From NCBI GenBank assembly GCA_004211905.1, contig SHBP01000005.1, positions 1 through 64,000 of the forward strand: a stretch of DNA of 64,000 bases, in the 5' to 3' direction. A model generated the notes under the pieces. It had not been told where the DNA came from. It did no database searches and saw only the letters and a list, made by a program, of their open reading frames with translations. Numbering within the stretch: the stretch's first letter is position 1; the number at the start of each line of letters is the position of its first letter. Positions 1 to 7,042 of the stretch are shown here, piece after piece. Made by a program: the position numbers and the translations under genes. The stretch comes from SAR92 clade bacterium. Its GTDB lineage: Bacteria > Pseudomonadota > Gammaproteobacteria > Pseudomonadales > Porticoccaceae.

Positions 1-42
1 TAAAAAGATTTGTAGCCATTTGTATTATTACTCCAGTTTGAT

Positions 43-1011
43 TTACAGGCCTGTTAGGCGTTGATTAATAATTGTATTGGCTTCAGCCATTATATTGTCG
101 ATGAGTTGCTTAACGGTTGGCTTGTCGCTGATTAGACCAGCAACCATGCCGCATGACCATGCACCTGCGTCCATGGTGCCGGTCTTCATGATCTTTGGAT
201 AAACACCCGCAACCTCTTCGGCAATATCTTCAAACTTGATGTCAGTCCCAAGTGCCGCTTCTTTTTCCAGTAAACGCTCCACGGCTGAGTTTTTAAGTAC
301 CCGCTCAGTGTTGCGTAGGGGGCGCATAACTAAACGAGTATCTAACTCACTGGCCTCGATAATCGCCTGCTTTACATTCTCATGTACAGGAGCTTCCTCG
401 GTGACTATAAATCGAGTCCCCATATTCATGCCCTCAGCACCCATTGCCAGAGAGGCAACTAAGCTTCTACCATCAGCCATCCCGCCTGATGAAACAAAAG
501 GTATGGTGAGTTCGTCAGCAGCTCTAGGTAGCAAGATAAAATTGGGCACGTCATCCTCTCCTGGGTGACCACCGCACTCAAATCCGTCCACTGATACTGC
601 ATCACAGCCAATGGATTCAGCTTTTAAAGCATGACGAACAGAAGTGCACTTATGAATTACCTTTATGTTATTTTCTTTCAGGATCGGTAGCCATTGAGCA
701 GGATTGTTACCGGCTGTTTCAACCACCTTGACGCCACCATCAATAATAGCCTGTATCAGGCCGGGATAATCAGGGGGAGTCAGCGAGGGTAGAAATGTGA
801 GGTTAACGCCAAAAGGCTTGTCAGTCATTTCTCGGCATCTAGCTATCTCATTCGCCAGTTTTTCCGGTGTTCCCTGAGTTAACCCAGTAATAATGCCCAA
901 GCCACCAGCGTTAGAAACAGCAGCGGCTAACTCCGCCAGACCCACATGGTGCATTCCGCCTTGTATGATTGGATGCTCTATCCCGAGCATTTCGGTAATT
1001 CTAGTTTTCAT
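43..1011 (-). CDS. IpdC/nitronate monooxygenase-like flavin oxidoreductase
   Basis: A 322-residue TIM-barrel FMN enzyme of the nitronate monooxygenase (2-nitropropane dioxygenase) superfamily. Visible family features are IQGGM at residues 16-20, GGHPGEDD at 147-154, SSGGMADGR at 174-182 and the phosphate-binding GAEG..MGTRF at 191-201. The HKCTSVRHALK and GGHPGEDD stretches resemble the actinobacterial IpdC branch, which acts on CoA thioesters in steroid-ring degradation, more than true nitronate oxidases; this is from memory, not a search. The ATG at 1011 has an AAAGGA ribosome site. Its neighbours are CoA-pathway genes, so a reductase or oxidase acting on a cyclic acyl-CoA is a reasonable inference. 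Probably cytosolic. Confidence 0.85.
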   Translation of the reverse strand: MKTRITEMLGIEHPIIQGGMHHVGLAELAAAVSNAGGLGIITGLTQGTPEKLANEIARCREMTDKPFGVNLTFLPSLTPPDYPGLIQAIIDGGVKVVETAGNNPAQWLPILKENNIKVIHKCTSVRHALKAESIGCDAVSVDGFECGGHPGEDDVPNFILLPRAADELTIPFVSSGGMADGRSLVASLAMGAEGMNMGTRFIVTEEAPVHENVKQAIIEASELDTRLVMRPLRNTERVLKNSAVERLLEKEAALGTDIKFEDIAEEVAGVYPKIMKTGTMDAGAWSCGMVAGLISDKPTVKQLIDNIMAEANTIINQRLTGL

Positions 1012-1060
1012 GATTTGTCCTTTCCATTTTAATGTTGAGTTTTGCTGGTAGGTCGTCGTT

Positions 1061-1699
1061 TTAATTCTTTGATCTTCCTAACTTTACAAGGTAGGAGACC
1101 GCCACAGCAAACAAAAGTAGAGTAATTCCGGCTATTAGTCTAAGTGATACGAGGTTGATTTTAGGTTTAACCGGAAATACATGTGTTTGCTCAATAGCTG
1201 CCCATTTATGGTCAGCAAGATCTGTGGCACTCATCTCTATCATCATCTCGACCATGTCACGAACACTTCGATAACGCACCATTGCGACGGTGTCCCATTC
1301 TTCTTGACCAGCCTCATTAATAAATTCTCCAGCTACTGTTGAGATAAAAATTGGCAAACTTCCTCTTTTCAGAAGCAGCGGCACTACACCAGCGCCATAT
1401 CTGTCATCTGCTAACATAGGGTCAGTTTCATTGGCCCATGGAGATGCAGGTGGATACTGGGCTTCATCTCGAAACCGAATGAGATTCACCATGATGAATT
1501 CATTGCCATCATCATCTCTAATTAATCGATCCATGTATTTAATAGGGTCAGAAACATCTACGCCTCGGCTCTTGGCGTTAGCTTGTAACTCTGCTTTGTA
1601 AGCCGCTGCTTCATTAGGCGATAAAGGTTGGCCCGAGCCTCCGTACCATATAAACCATGCGAGGTAGATAATTAGGACGACGCTGTAAAATATTTTCAT
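1061..1699 (-). CDS. Membrane-bracketed DUF1330-like protein, paralogue 1
   Basis: 212 residues with a hydrophobic helix at each end (about 4-20 and 185-205) and a soluble centre. No characterised relative is recognised. The centre contains DDDGNEFIMVNL (about 63-74) and MVRYRS-x-RD (about 141-150), the pattern of small dimeric alpha/beta-barrel proteins such as DUF1330. The protein encoded at 3159-3749 has the same layout and motifs, so the two are paralogues. It is transcribed away from the dehalogenase gene across a 179-base divergent region. Start ATG has an AAGGTG ribosome site. The function is unknown; membrane display of an alpha/beta-barrel domain is inferred from the helices. Confidence 0.75.
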   Translation of the reverse strand: MKIFYSVVLIIYLAWFIWYGGSGQPLSPNEAAAYKAELQANAKSRGVDVSDPIKYMDRLIRDDDGNEFIMVNLIRFRDEAQYPPASPWANETDPMLADDRYGAGVVPLLLKRGSLPIFISTVAGEFINEAGQEEWDTVAMVRYRSVRDMVEMMIEMSATDLADHKWAAIEQTHVFPVKPKINLVSLRLIAGITLLLFAVAVSYLVKLGRSKN

Positions 1700-1779
1700 T
1701 GCGCACCTTCTATTCTTTTAAACTTGAAAAGTTCAATAGCTCGATCACACACTGCTTCATACGTAAGGAGCGATATTTA

Positions 1780-1804
1780 ATTATGGCATTGACCATGCCA
1801 TAAT
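1780..1804. promoter_or_regulatory. 10-bp-arm palindrome, probable operator
   Basis: A perfect inverted repeat with arms ATTATGGCAT (1780-1789) and ATGCCATAAT (1795-1804) separated by five bases. It lies in the divergent region between the DUF1330-like gene (-) and the haloalkane dehalogenase gene (+). The -35-like TTGACC (1789-1794) sits at its centre, the arrangement expected of a repressor site. The cognate regulator is not identified. Confidence 0.65.
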
Positions 1805-1817
1805 GTAAATATAGTAT
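1789..1817 (+). promoter_or_regulatory. Putative sigma-70 promoter for the dehalogenase gene
   Basis: TTGACC at 1789-1794 and TAGTAT at 1812-1817 are 17 bases apart. The predicted transcript would start near 1824 and reach the ATG at 1879. An alternative -10, TATTAT at 1815-1820, fits a less favourable 20-base spacing. Confidence 0.5.
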
Positions 1818-1878
1818 TATGATCCTGTATTTTGGATTTGCAGGACAACTATCTCTTTAGCAACGTAGAGGGAAGCAA

Positions 1879-2760
1879 ATGATTTCAGCGTCAATGCCCT
1901 ACGAAAAATGTTTTAAAAGCATCAAGGGCAAAAATATTGCCTATGTCGATGTCGGAGAAGGCTGTCCGATTGTCTTATTACATGGCAACCCAACTTCTTC
2001 TTATTTATGGAGAAATGTCATCCCACATCTTGAGGGTGTCGGGCGAGTGATAGCTCCAGACCTAATTGGCCAAGGCGATTCAGAAAAGCTTCCTGATAAT
2101 GAAGGACCAAAACGCTACTCATTTGAGATTGCCTATGACTATTTGGAAGGGCTACTTGAGGAGCTCGATGTTACTGCAGATGTAACCTTAGTAGTTCATG
2201 ACTGGGGGAGTGCTCTTGGCTTTCATTGGGCCAGGCATCACTCTGAGGCGGTCAAGGGTATTGCCTATATGGAAGCCATAGTCTGCCCAGTGACTTGGGA
2301 TGACTGGCCTGAGTCAGCGCGTGGTATTTTTAAGGGCTTCCGTTCAGATAAAGGCGAAGACTTGGTCTTGCAGCGCAACATGTTTGTTGAGGCTGTATTG
2401 CCAAGTTCAGTGATACGGCAGATGGGTGACGAGGAGATGGACCACTATCGTAAGGCGTTTTCTACGGTAAGTGATCGACAGCCAACCTTAAATTGGCCCC
2501 GTCAAATTCCAATTGATGGGGAACCGCCTCACATGGTTGATTTGGTGACGAGTTACGGTGAATGGATGGCAGGTAATGAAGATTTGCCGAAGCTTTTTAT
2601 CAACGCAGATCCTGGATCCATTTTAACGGGCAAAGCGCGAAAATTCTGTCGCACCTGGCCCAATCAAAAAGAAGTGACAGTTGCGGGGACTCATTTTATT
2701 CAAGAGGATTCTCCAGCGGAAATCGGAATAGCTGTGGCGGAATGGCTAAAAACAATTTAA
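1879..2760 (+). CDS. Haloalkane dehalogenase, subfamily II (LinB/DhaA type)
   Basis: A 293-residue alpha/beta hydrolase expected to release halide from haloalkanes, giving alcohols. The complete subfamily-II catalytic set is visible: HGNPTSS with halide-binding Asn37, nucleophile Asp108 and halide-binding Trp109 in HDWGS, acid Glu132 in YMEAI, and base His272 in GTHFIQED. Positions match those of LinB almost exactly. Epoxide hydrolases share HDWG but lack the HGNP Asn and the Glu132-type acid, so they fit less well. No signal peptide. AGAGGGAAG precedes the ATG. A soluble DUF1330 gene follows after 27 bases, suggesting co-transcription. The natural substrate is unknown, as for many members of this family. 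Confidence 0.92.
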   Translation: MISASMPYEKCFKSIKGKNIAYVDVGEGCPIVLLHGNPTSSYLWRNVIPHLEGVGRVIAPDLIGQGDSEKLPDNEGPKRYSFEIAYDYLEGLLEELDVTADVTLVVHDWGSALGFHWARHHSEAVKGIAYMEAIVCPVTWDDWPESARGIFKGFRSDKGEDLVLQRNMFVEAVLPSSVIRQMGDEEMDHYRKAFSTVSDRQPTLNWPRQIPIDGEPPHMVDLVTSYGEWMAGNEDLPKLFINADPGSILTGKARKFCRTWPNQKEVTVAGTHFIQEDSPAEIGIAVAEWLKTI

Positions 2761-2787
2761 GAGCAAAATTAAAAAGAGGGAAGTTAG

Positions 2788-3102
2788 ATGTCTGATGTGC
2801 CGGTATACATGGTAGTGAATCTAAAAGTAACTGATTCAGAAGAGTATCTAAAGTATGAGAAAGGATTTTTTCCGCTATTAAAACGTTATGACGGCCAGTT
2901 TATTACTTTTGATGACAATCCTATTGCGTTAGAGGGCGATGCTCCTAGATCAGGAAGAATGATAATTTTTAGCTTCCCATCTGAACAGGCGGCTAAAGAT
3001 TGGTGGGCTGATGAGGAATATCAGGCTCTGAGCTCGTATCGAAGAGCAGGTACCAAGATGGAATTTCTAACGATGATTCGTGGAATGCCGCAAAGAGACT
3101 GA
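2788..3102 (+). CDS. DUF1330 family protein
   Basis: A 104-residue soluble protein with the DUF1330 pattern: an N-terminal beta strand MVVNLKV, YLKYEKGFFPLLKRYDG in the middle, and FPSEQAAKDWW...EYQ near the C-terminus. The fold is a dimeric ferredoxin-like alpha/beta barrel; members are mostly uncharacterised. AAGAGGGAAG lies before the ATG. It follows the dehalogenase gene by 27 bases and precedes a membrane-bracketed relative by 56, so three related small-barrel proteins surround the dehalogenase. Confidence 0.85.
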   Translation: MSDVPVYMVVNLKVTDSEEYLKYEKGFFPLLKRYDGQFITFDDNPIALEGDAPRSGRMIIFSFPSEQAAKDWWADEEYQALSSYRRAGTKMEFLTMIRGMPQRD

Positions 3103-3158
3103 CTTTCTTTTTTATGTTTTAGAGATAGGTGTTAATTAACTAAAAAGAGGTACTAGGT

Positions 3159-3749
3159 TTGGATATTACTTTAATTTGGATAGTGACAGTTGTGCTTTAT
3201 GCTATGTTTTGGCTTTGGTACTCTGGGATTAAAGGCAAACTATCTCAGGCTGAGGTGGAGTACTACATGCAGCAATTTGAGTCCAAAGGTATCGATGCTG
3301 ATAAGCGAGCCAATTTGCGGTATTTTTTGGAAAAAGATGATGGTCGCGAATGGTTTATGATTAATCTGCTTGAACTTAAGCCCCCCAAAAGAGATTCGGC
3401 TAAATTACTACAAAGGTACACCAAAACATTTATGGCTGGTATGTTTAAGCGAGCAGGCCATCCATTTTTCGTAGCCATTGCTGCTGCTAAAAACATTGAA
3501 AACCTTAACTGCGATGACTCAGATAACTGGTCTTCTACTGGTATCGTTCGTTACCGCAGTCGCCGGGATTGTGCAGAGACTCTTTTGGATACATTTGGTA
3601 GCGACCATCACGCTGACAAACTAGCCTCGTTGACAAAGACTTTGGCTTTTCCTGCTACCGCTAATTTACTCATGGGGTCGCCGAGAGTGCTGGTTGCTAT
3701 GTCGTTATTGTTGATTGGAGCGATGGCAACTATTTTTGTTATGGCTTGA
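3159..3749 (+). CDS. Membrane-bracketed DUF1330-like protein, paralogue 2
   Basis: 196 residues from a TTG start at 3159, chosen because AAAGAGG (3144-3150) is correctly spaced and no in-frame ATG occurs before the first helix. It has a hydrophobic helix at about 3-22 and another at about 177-195. Between them lie DDGREWFMINL and IVRYRS-x-RD, matching the equivalent motifs of the protein at 1061-1699, as does the WYSG-...-LSQAE stretch after the first helix (WYGG-...-LSPNE there). Function unknown. Its position after the dehalogenase and soluble DUF1330 genes suggests one transcription unit. Confidence 0.75.
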   Translation: MDITLIWIVTVVLYAMFWLWYSGIKGKLSQAEVEYYMQQFESKGIDADKRANLRYFLEKDDGREWFMINLLELKPPKRDSAKLLQRYTKTFMAGMFKRAGHPFFVAIAAAKNIENLNCDDSDNWSSTGIVRYRSRRDCAETLLDTFGSDHHADKLASLTKTLAFPATANLLMGSPRVLVAMSLLLIGAMATIFVMA

Positions 3750-3863
3750 TGCCATGGTTATTGTAAATTTAAAGAAAGAGACTGGTCGGTCAACAAATAG
3801 CAGGGTTAGTAATCTTGTTATGAGTGATAATTGTCTGGTATCCAAAACAAATAAGAGGTATGA

Positions 3864-4982
3864 GTGATTATGACTCCAGAAAATTCCCTATTTCAGCCAT
3901 TTAAACTAGGAAGTTTGACTCTAGATAATAGAATTGTAATGGCACCTATGACCCGTAACTTTTCACCCAATGATAATGTTCCTGGTGACAATGTAGTGGA
4001 CTATTATCGACGACGGGCAGAAGGAGGTGTCGGCCTAATCATTACAGAGGGTACCTGTGTGGGTCACATAGGGGCAAGTGGCTATCCTGGAGTGCCTTAT
4101 TTCCATGGTGAAAAAAGACTCGAAGGTTGGAGGAGAGTGGTAGAAGCCGTTCATGAAAATGGAGGCAAAATTGCACCTCAACTATGGCATGTAGGCGCAA
4201 TGCGCAAAGCTGGAACCCCTCCAGAGGGAGATGTGCCAGGCTATGGTCCATCGGGAATGAATGTGCCGGGTAAGGTTAATCGCAGAACCATGACTCAGCA
4301 GGACATTGATGATGTAGTTGCTGCTTTTGCTCAGGGTGCTGCAGATGCCAAAGATGTAGGTTTTGATGCTGTTGAATTGCATGGTGCTCATGGATACCTG
4401 ATCGATCAGTTCTTTTGGGAAGGAACAAATCAGCGTGACGACGATTACGGGGGATCCATGGATAATCGTAGTCGTTTTGCGATAGAGATCATTAAGGCGG
4501 TTAGGGCGGCTGTAGGGCCTGATTTCCCAGTTATCTTGCGTTGGTCTCAATGGAAGCAGCAGGATTACACAGCTCGACTGACAGAGACTCCAGAGGAGCT
4601 TTCGCAGTTTTTGCTGCCACTGTCAGAGGCTGGAGTAGATATATTCCATTGCTCTCAAAGGCGTTTTTGGGAGCCAGAGTTTGAAGGTAGTGATTTGAAT
4701 CTTGCTGGGTGGACTCGCAAAATCACCGGTAAACCAGCCATTACCGTGGGAAGCGTTGGCTTAAACGCTGATTTTATTCCAGTACCTGGTGAAATGACGT
4801 TTAGAGAAGCAGAGCCGGCAAGCCTTGATGACTTAGAGCGACGTTTGTCTGAAAATGAATTTGATTTGGTCGCTGTGGGTAGGGCGCTAATCTCTAATCC
4901 ATCTTGGGTTGACATGATCAGAGACGACAGAACAGATGACATAAAACCGTTCAGAAAAGAGCATCTCGGCAAGTTAGTGTAA
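3864..4982 (+). CDS. Old Yellow Enzyme family NADH:flavin oxidoreductase
   Basis: About 372 residues, FMN-dependent. Enzymes of this family reduce activated C=C bonds (enoates, enones) using NAD(P)H. Visible features are the N-terminal FQPFKLGSLTLDNRIVMAPMT, substrate-binding His173 and His176 in ELHGAHGYLIDQF, and the family-typical NQRDDDYGGS and NRSRF. It has no C-terminal FeS/FAD extension, so it is a classical OYE and not a 2,4-dienoyl-CoA reductase of the FadH size. AAGAGG (3853-3858) serves either GTG 3864 or ATG 3870; the out-of-frame ATG at 3860 is ignored. It begins a co-directional catabolic run and suggests that an unsaturated or cyclic intermediate is reduced. Confidence 0.9.
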   Translation: MIMTPENSLFQPFKLGSLTLDNRIVMAPMTRNFSPNDNVPGDNVVDYYRRRAEGGVGLIITEGTCVGHIGASGYPGVPYFHGEKRLEGWRRVVEAVHENGGKIAPQLWHVGAMRKAGTPPEGDVPGYGPSGMNVPGKVNRRTMTQQDIDDVVAAFAQGAADAKDVGFDAVELHGAHGYLIDQFFWEGTNQRDDDYGGSMDNRSRFAIEIIKAVRAAVGPDFPVILRWSQWKQQDYTARLTETPEELSQFLLPLSEAGVDIFHCSQRRFWEPEFEGSDLNLAGWTRKITGKPAITVGSVGLNADFIPVPGEMTFREAEPASLDDLERRLSENEFDLVAVGRALISNPSWVDMIRDDRTDDIKPFRKEHLGKLV

Positions 4983-5015
4983 GCAAAATGTAAATATTGT
5001 GAAGGGGTAAGAGTC

Positions 5016-5792
5016 TTGGAGTTAAAAGATAAAATTATAGTAATTACAGGTGCAGGTAGCGGTATTGGTCGGGCGTTGGCAGTCCGCTTCCACGCTGAGG
5101 GCGCAAAAAAAGTGGTTGCCGTGGATATTAACCTGAGCAATGCTCAAGACACTGCAGCTATGGTTGATGGTATTGCCATGGAGGCTGATATAGCGATCGA
5201 AGAAGATATCATTAGAGTCATTGAAGATACAGAAAATGAAGTCGGCGCGATCGATCTTTTTTGCTCTAACGCTGGGGTTGGGATGGGAGAAAATCTTGAA
5301 TCTCCAAATGTGGAATGGCAGATGATCTGGGATATTAACGTTATGTCTCATGTTTTTGCTGCAAGACACCTTGTTCCTCGCATGGTGGCACGAGGCGGAG
5401 GATATCTGCTTAATACTTCCTCCGCAGCAGGTTTGTTAAATCAAATTGGCGGTGCGGCCTATGGGGTAACTAAACACGCCGCAGTAGGGTTTGGCGAATG
5501 GTTGGCGATACATCACCAGCATGAAGGGATAAAAGTATCCATGCTCTGCCCGCAAGCAGTTCGAACGCCCATGACTGAAGTGGCTAATGATGCTACAGCA
5601 GCGGCAGCAAACAATGGGATGATTGAGCCGGAAGAACTTGCAGATACTGTGGTTGAGGAATTGCGCAAAGAAAGCTTTCTTATCTTGCCGCACCCAATAG
5701 TCCTTGAGTACATGCGCAATAAGACGACTAACTACGACCGCTGGATAGGTGGAATGAATAAACTAATGAGAAAGATAACTGGATTGATCTAA
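5016..5792 (+). CDS. Short-chain dehydrogenase/reductase
   Basis: 258 residues from a TTG start behind GAAGGGGTAAG. A classical SDR with TGAGSGIGRA (11-20), NAG (85-87), catalytic Ser136, Tyr149 and Lys153 (YGVTK). Asp37 in VAVDIN after the second beta strand favours NAD over NADP. It lies 33 bases after the OYE gene and 31 before an acyl-CoA dehydrogenase gene. Oxidation of a hydroxy intermediate in the same pathway is inferred; the substrate cannot be assigned. Confidence 0.9.
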   Translation: MELKDKIIVITGAGSGIGRALAVRFHAEGAKKVVAVDINLSNAQDTAAMVDGIAMEADIAIEEDIIRVIEDTENEVGAIDLFCSNAGVGMGENLESPNVEWQMIWDINVMSHVFAARHLVPRMVARGGGYLLNTSSAAGLLNQIGGAAYGVTKHAAVGFGEWLAIHHQHEGIKVSMLCPQAVRTPMTEVANDATAAAANNGMIEPEELADTVVEELRKESFLILPHPIVLEYMRNKTTNYDRWIGGMNKLMRKITGLI

Positions 5793-5823
5793 CAATCTGT
5801 AATTACGTTAAAGAGGGAAAACA

Positions 5824-7041
5824 ATGGGTTTTGAATTAACACCACGGGCAGAAGACCTGAACGCTCGATTGACTGCTTTTATGGAAGAGCATATTTACCC
5901 CCGCGAGTCGGATTATGATGAGTTTACTAATGACCACAAAAATATGTGGCAATATCCAGAATGGTTTGAAGGCCTCAAGCAAGAGGCTCGTAGCCAAGGG
6001 CTCTGGAATCTCTTTCTTCCCGCAGAGTACAAGCCTTGGAGTCCAGGGCTGACAAATCTTGAAATAGCCCCTTTGTTTGAGACGATGTCCCGGTCCGCAT
6101 GGGCTCAGCAAATATTCAACTGTAATGCGCCTGATCGAGGCAATATGGAGGTACTTGCTAAGTATGGTACTCCAGAACAGCAGGAACAGTGGCTGAATCC
6201 TCTGCTGGACGGTGAGATTCGATCAGCTTACGCAATGACTGAGCCTGATGTCGCTTCATCAGATGCGACCAACATGGAGCTTAAAATTGAGCGTGATGGT
6301 GATGAGTACGTGCTTAATGGTCGCAAATGGTGGACGACTAACGTCATTGGGCCAAAATGTAAATTAATGTTGGTGATGGGGAAGTCTAACCCCAATGGGC
6401 CGCGGCATCAGCAGCATTCGACCATACTAGTGCCAACAGATACCCCTGGAGTAAGCATTGCGCGACCACTCAGAGTATTTGGCGAGTATCACTCACCAGG
6501 GGGTGAAGGTGATGTGGTTTTCAGAGATGTGAGAGTTCCTGTCACTAACCTTATTTTAGGAGAGGGTAGGGGGTTTGAAATTGCTCAAGGGCGTCTTGGC
6601 CCCGGACGTTTTCAATATGCAATGATGTTTGTAGGTATGGCTCAGCGAAGTCTTGAACTCATGTGTGAACGCGCTGTAAGTCGTGTAGCCTTCGGCGAGG
6701 CTTTAAGTAAAAAGACTAGTGTGCAGCATGAAATAGCCCGAAGTCGATGTGATATAGAACAGTGCCGCCTTCTCGTCTTGTCAGCAGCGGAGAAGATGGA
6801 TAAATACGGAGTGGATGCTGCCCGTGCTGAAATCTCTATGTTAAAAATCGTCGCTCCCAAAATGTGTGAAGAAGTGTCTAGTCGTGCCATGCAGATTTTT
6901 GGTGGAATGGGTGTCTCGCAAGATACACCACTGGCTCACATTTTTACCACTAGTCGCTTTTGTAGGATTGCTGATGGACCGGATGAGGTGCATATGTCCC
7001 AGTTGGCAAAGCTCACCATCCAGTCCTTGGGGAGGCAGTAA
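5824..7041 (+). CDS. Acyl-CoA dehydrogenase (ACAD10/11-like)
   Basis: A 405-residue FAD-dependent acyl-CoA dehydrogenase giving trans-2-enoyl-CoA. The order is an N-terminal helical domain, the central AYAMTEPDVASSDATN and NGRKWWTTN of the beta-barrel domain, and the C-terminal helical domain with QIFGGMGVSQDTPLAHIFTTSR and ADGPDEVH. The sequence style and length resemble the ACAD10/11 dehydrogenase domain, whose members often act on bulky or branched acyl-CoAs. AAAGAGGGAAAAC precedes the ATG. The next gene begins one base after its stop codon, indicating an operon. Confidence 0.9.
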   Translation: MGFELTPRAEDLNARLTAFMEEHIYPRESDYDEFTNDHKNMWQYPEWFEGLKQEARSQGLWNLFLPAEYKPWSPGLTNLEIAPLFETMSRSAWAQQIFNCNAPDRGNMEVLAKYGTPEQQEQWLNPLLDGEIRSAYAMTEPDVASSDATNMELKIERDGDEYVLNGRKWWTTNVIGPKCKLMLVMGKSNPNGPRHQQHSTILVPTDTPGVSIARPLRVFGEYHSPGGEGDVVFRDVRVPVTNLILGEGRGFEIAQGRLGPGRFQYAMMFVGMAQRSLELMCERAVSRVAFGEALSKKTSVQHEIARSRCDIEQCRLLVLSAAEKMDKYGVDAARAEISMLKIVAPKMCEEVSSRAMQIFGGMGVSQDTPLAHIFTTSRFCRIADGPDEVHMSQLAKLTIQSLGRQ

Positions 7042-7042
7042 G

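Noticed and set aside
236-568. 110-residue + strand frame inside the flavin oxidoreductase gene
   Set aside because: Antisense shadow of a well-supported gene, Ser-rich composition typical of reversed codons.
3780-3791. GACTGGTCGGTC, a TetR-operator-like dyad upstream of the OYE gene
   Set aside because: Short and imperfect (one wobble and one mismatch), and not repeated near other genes of the cluster.
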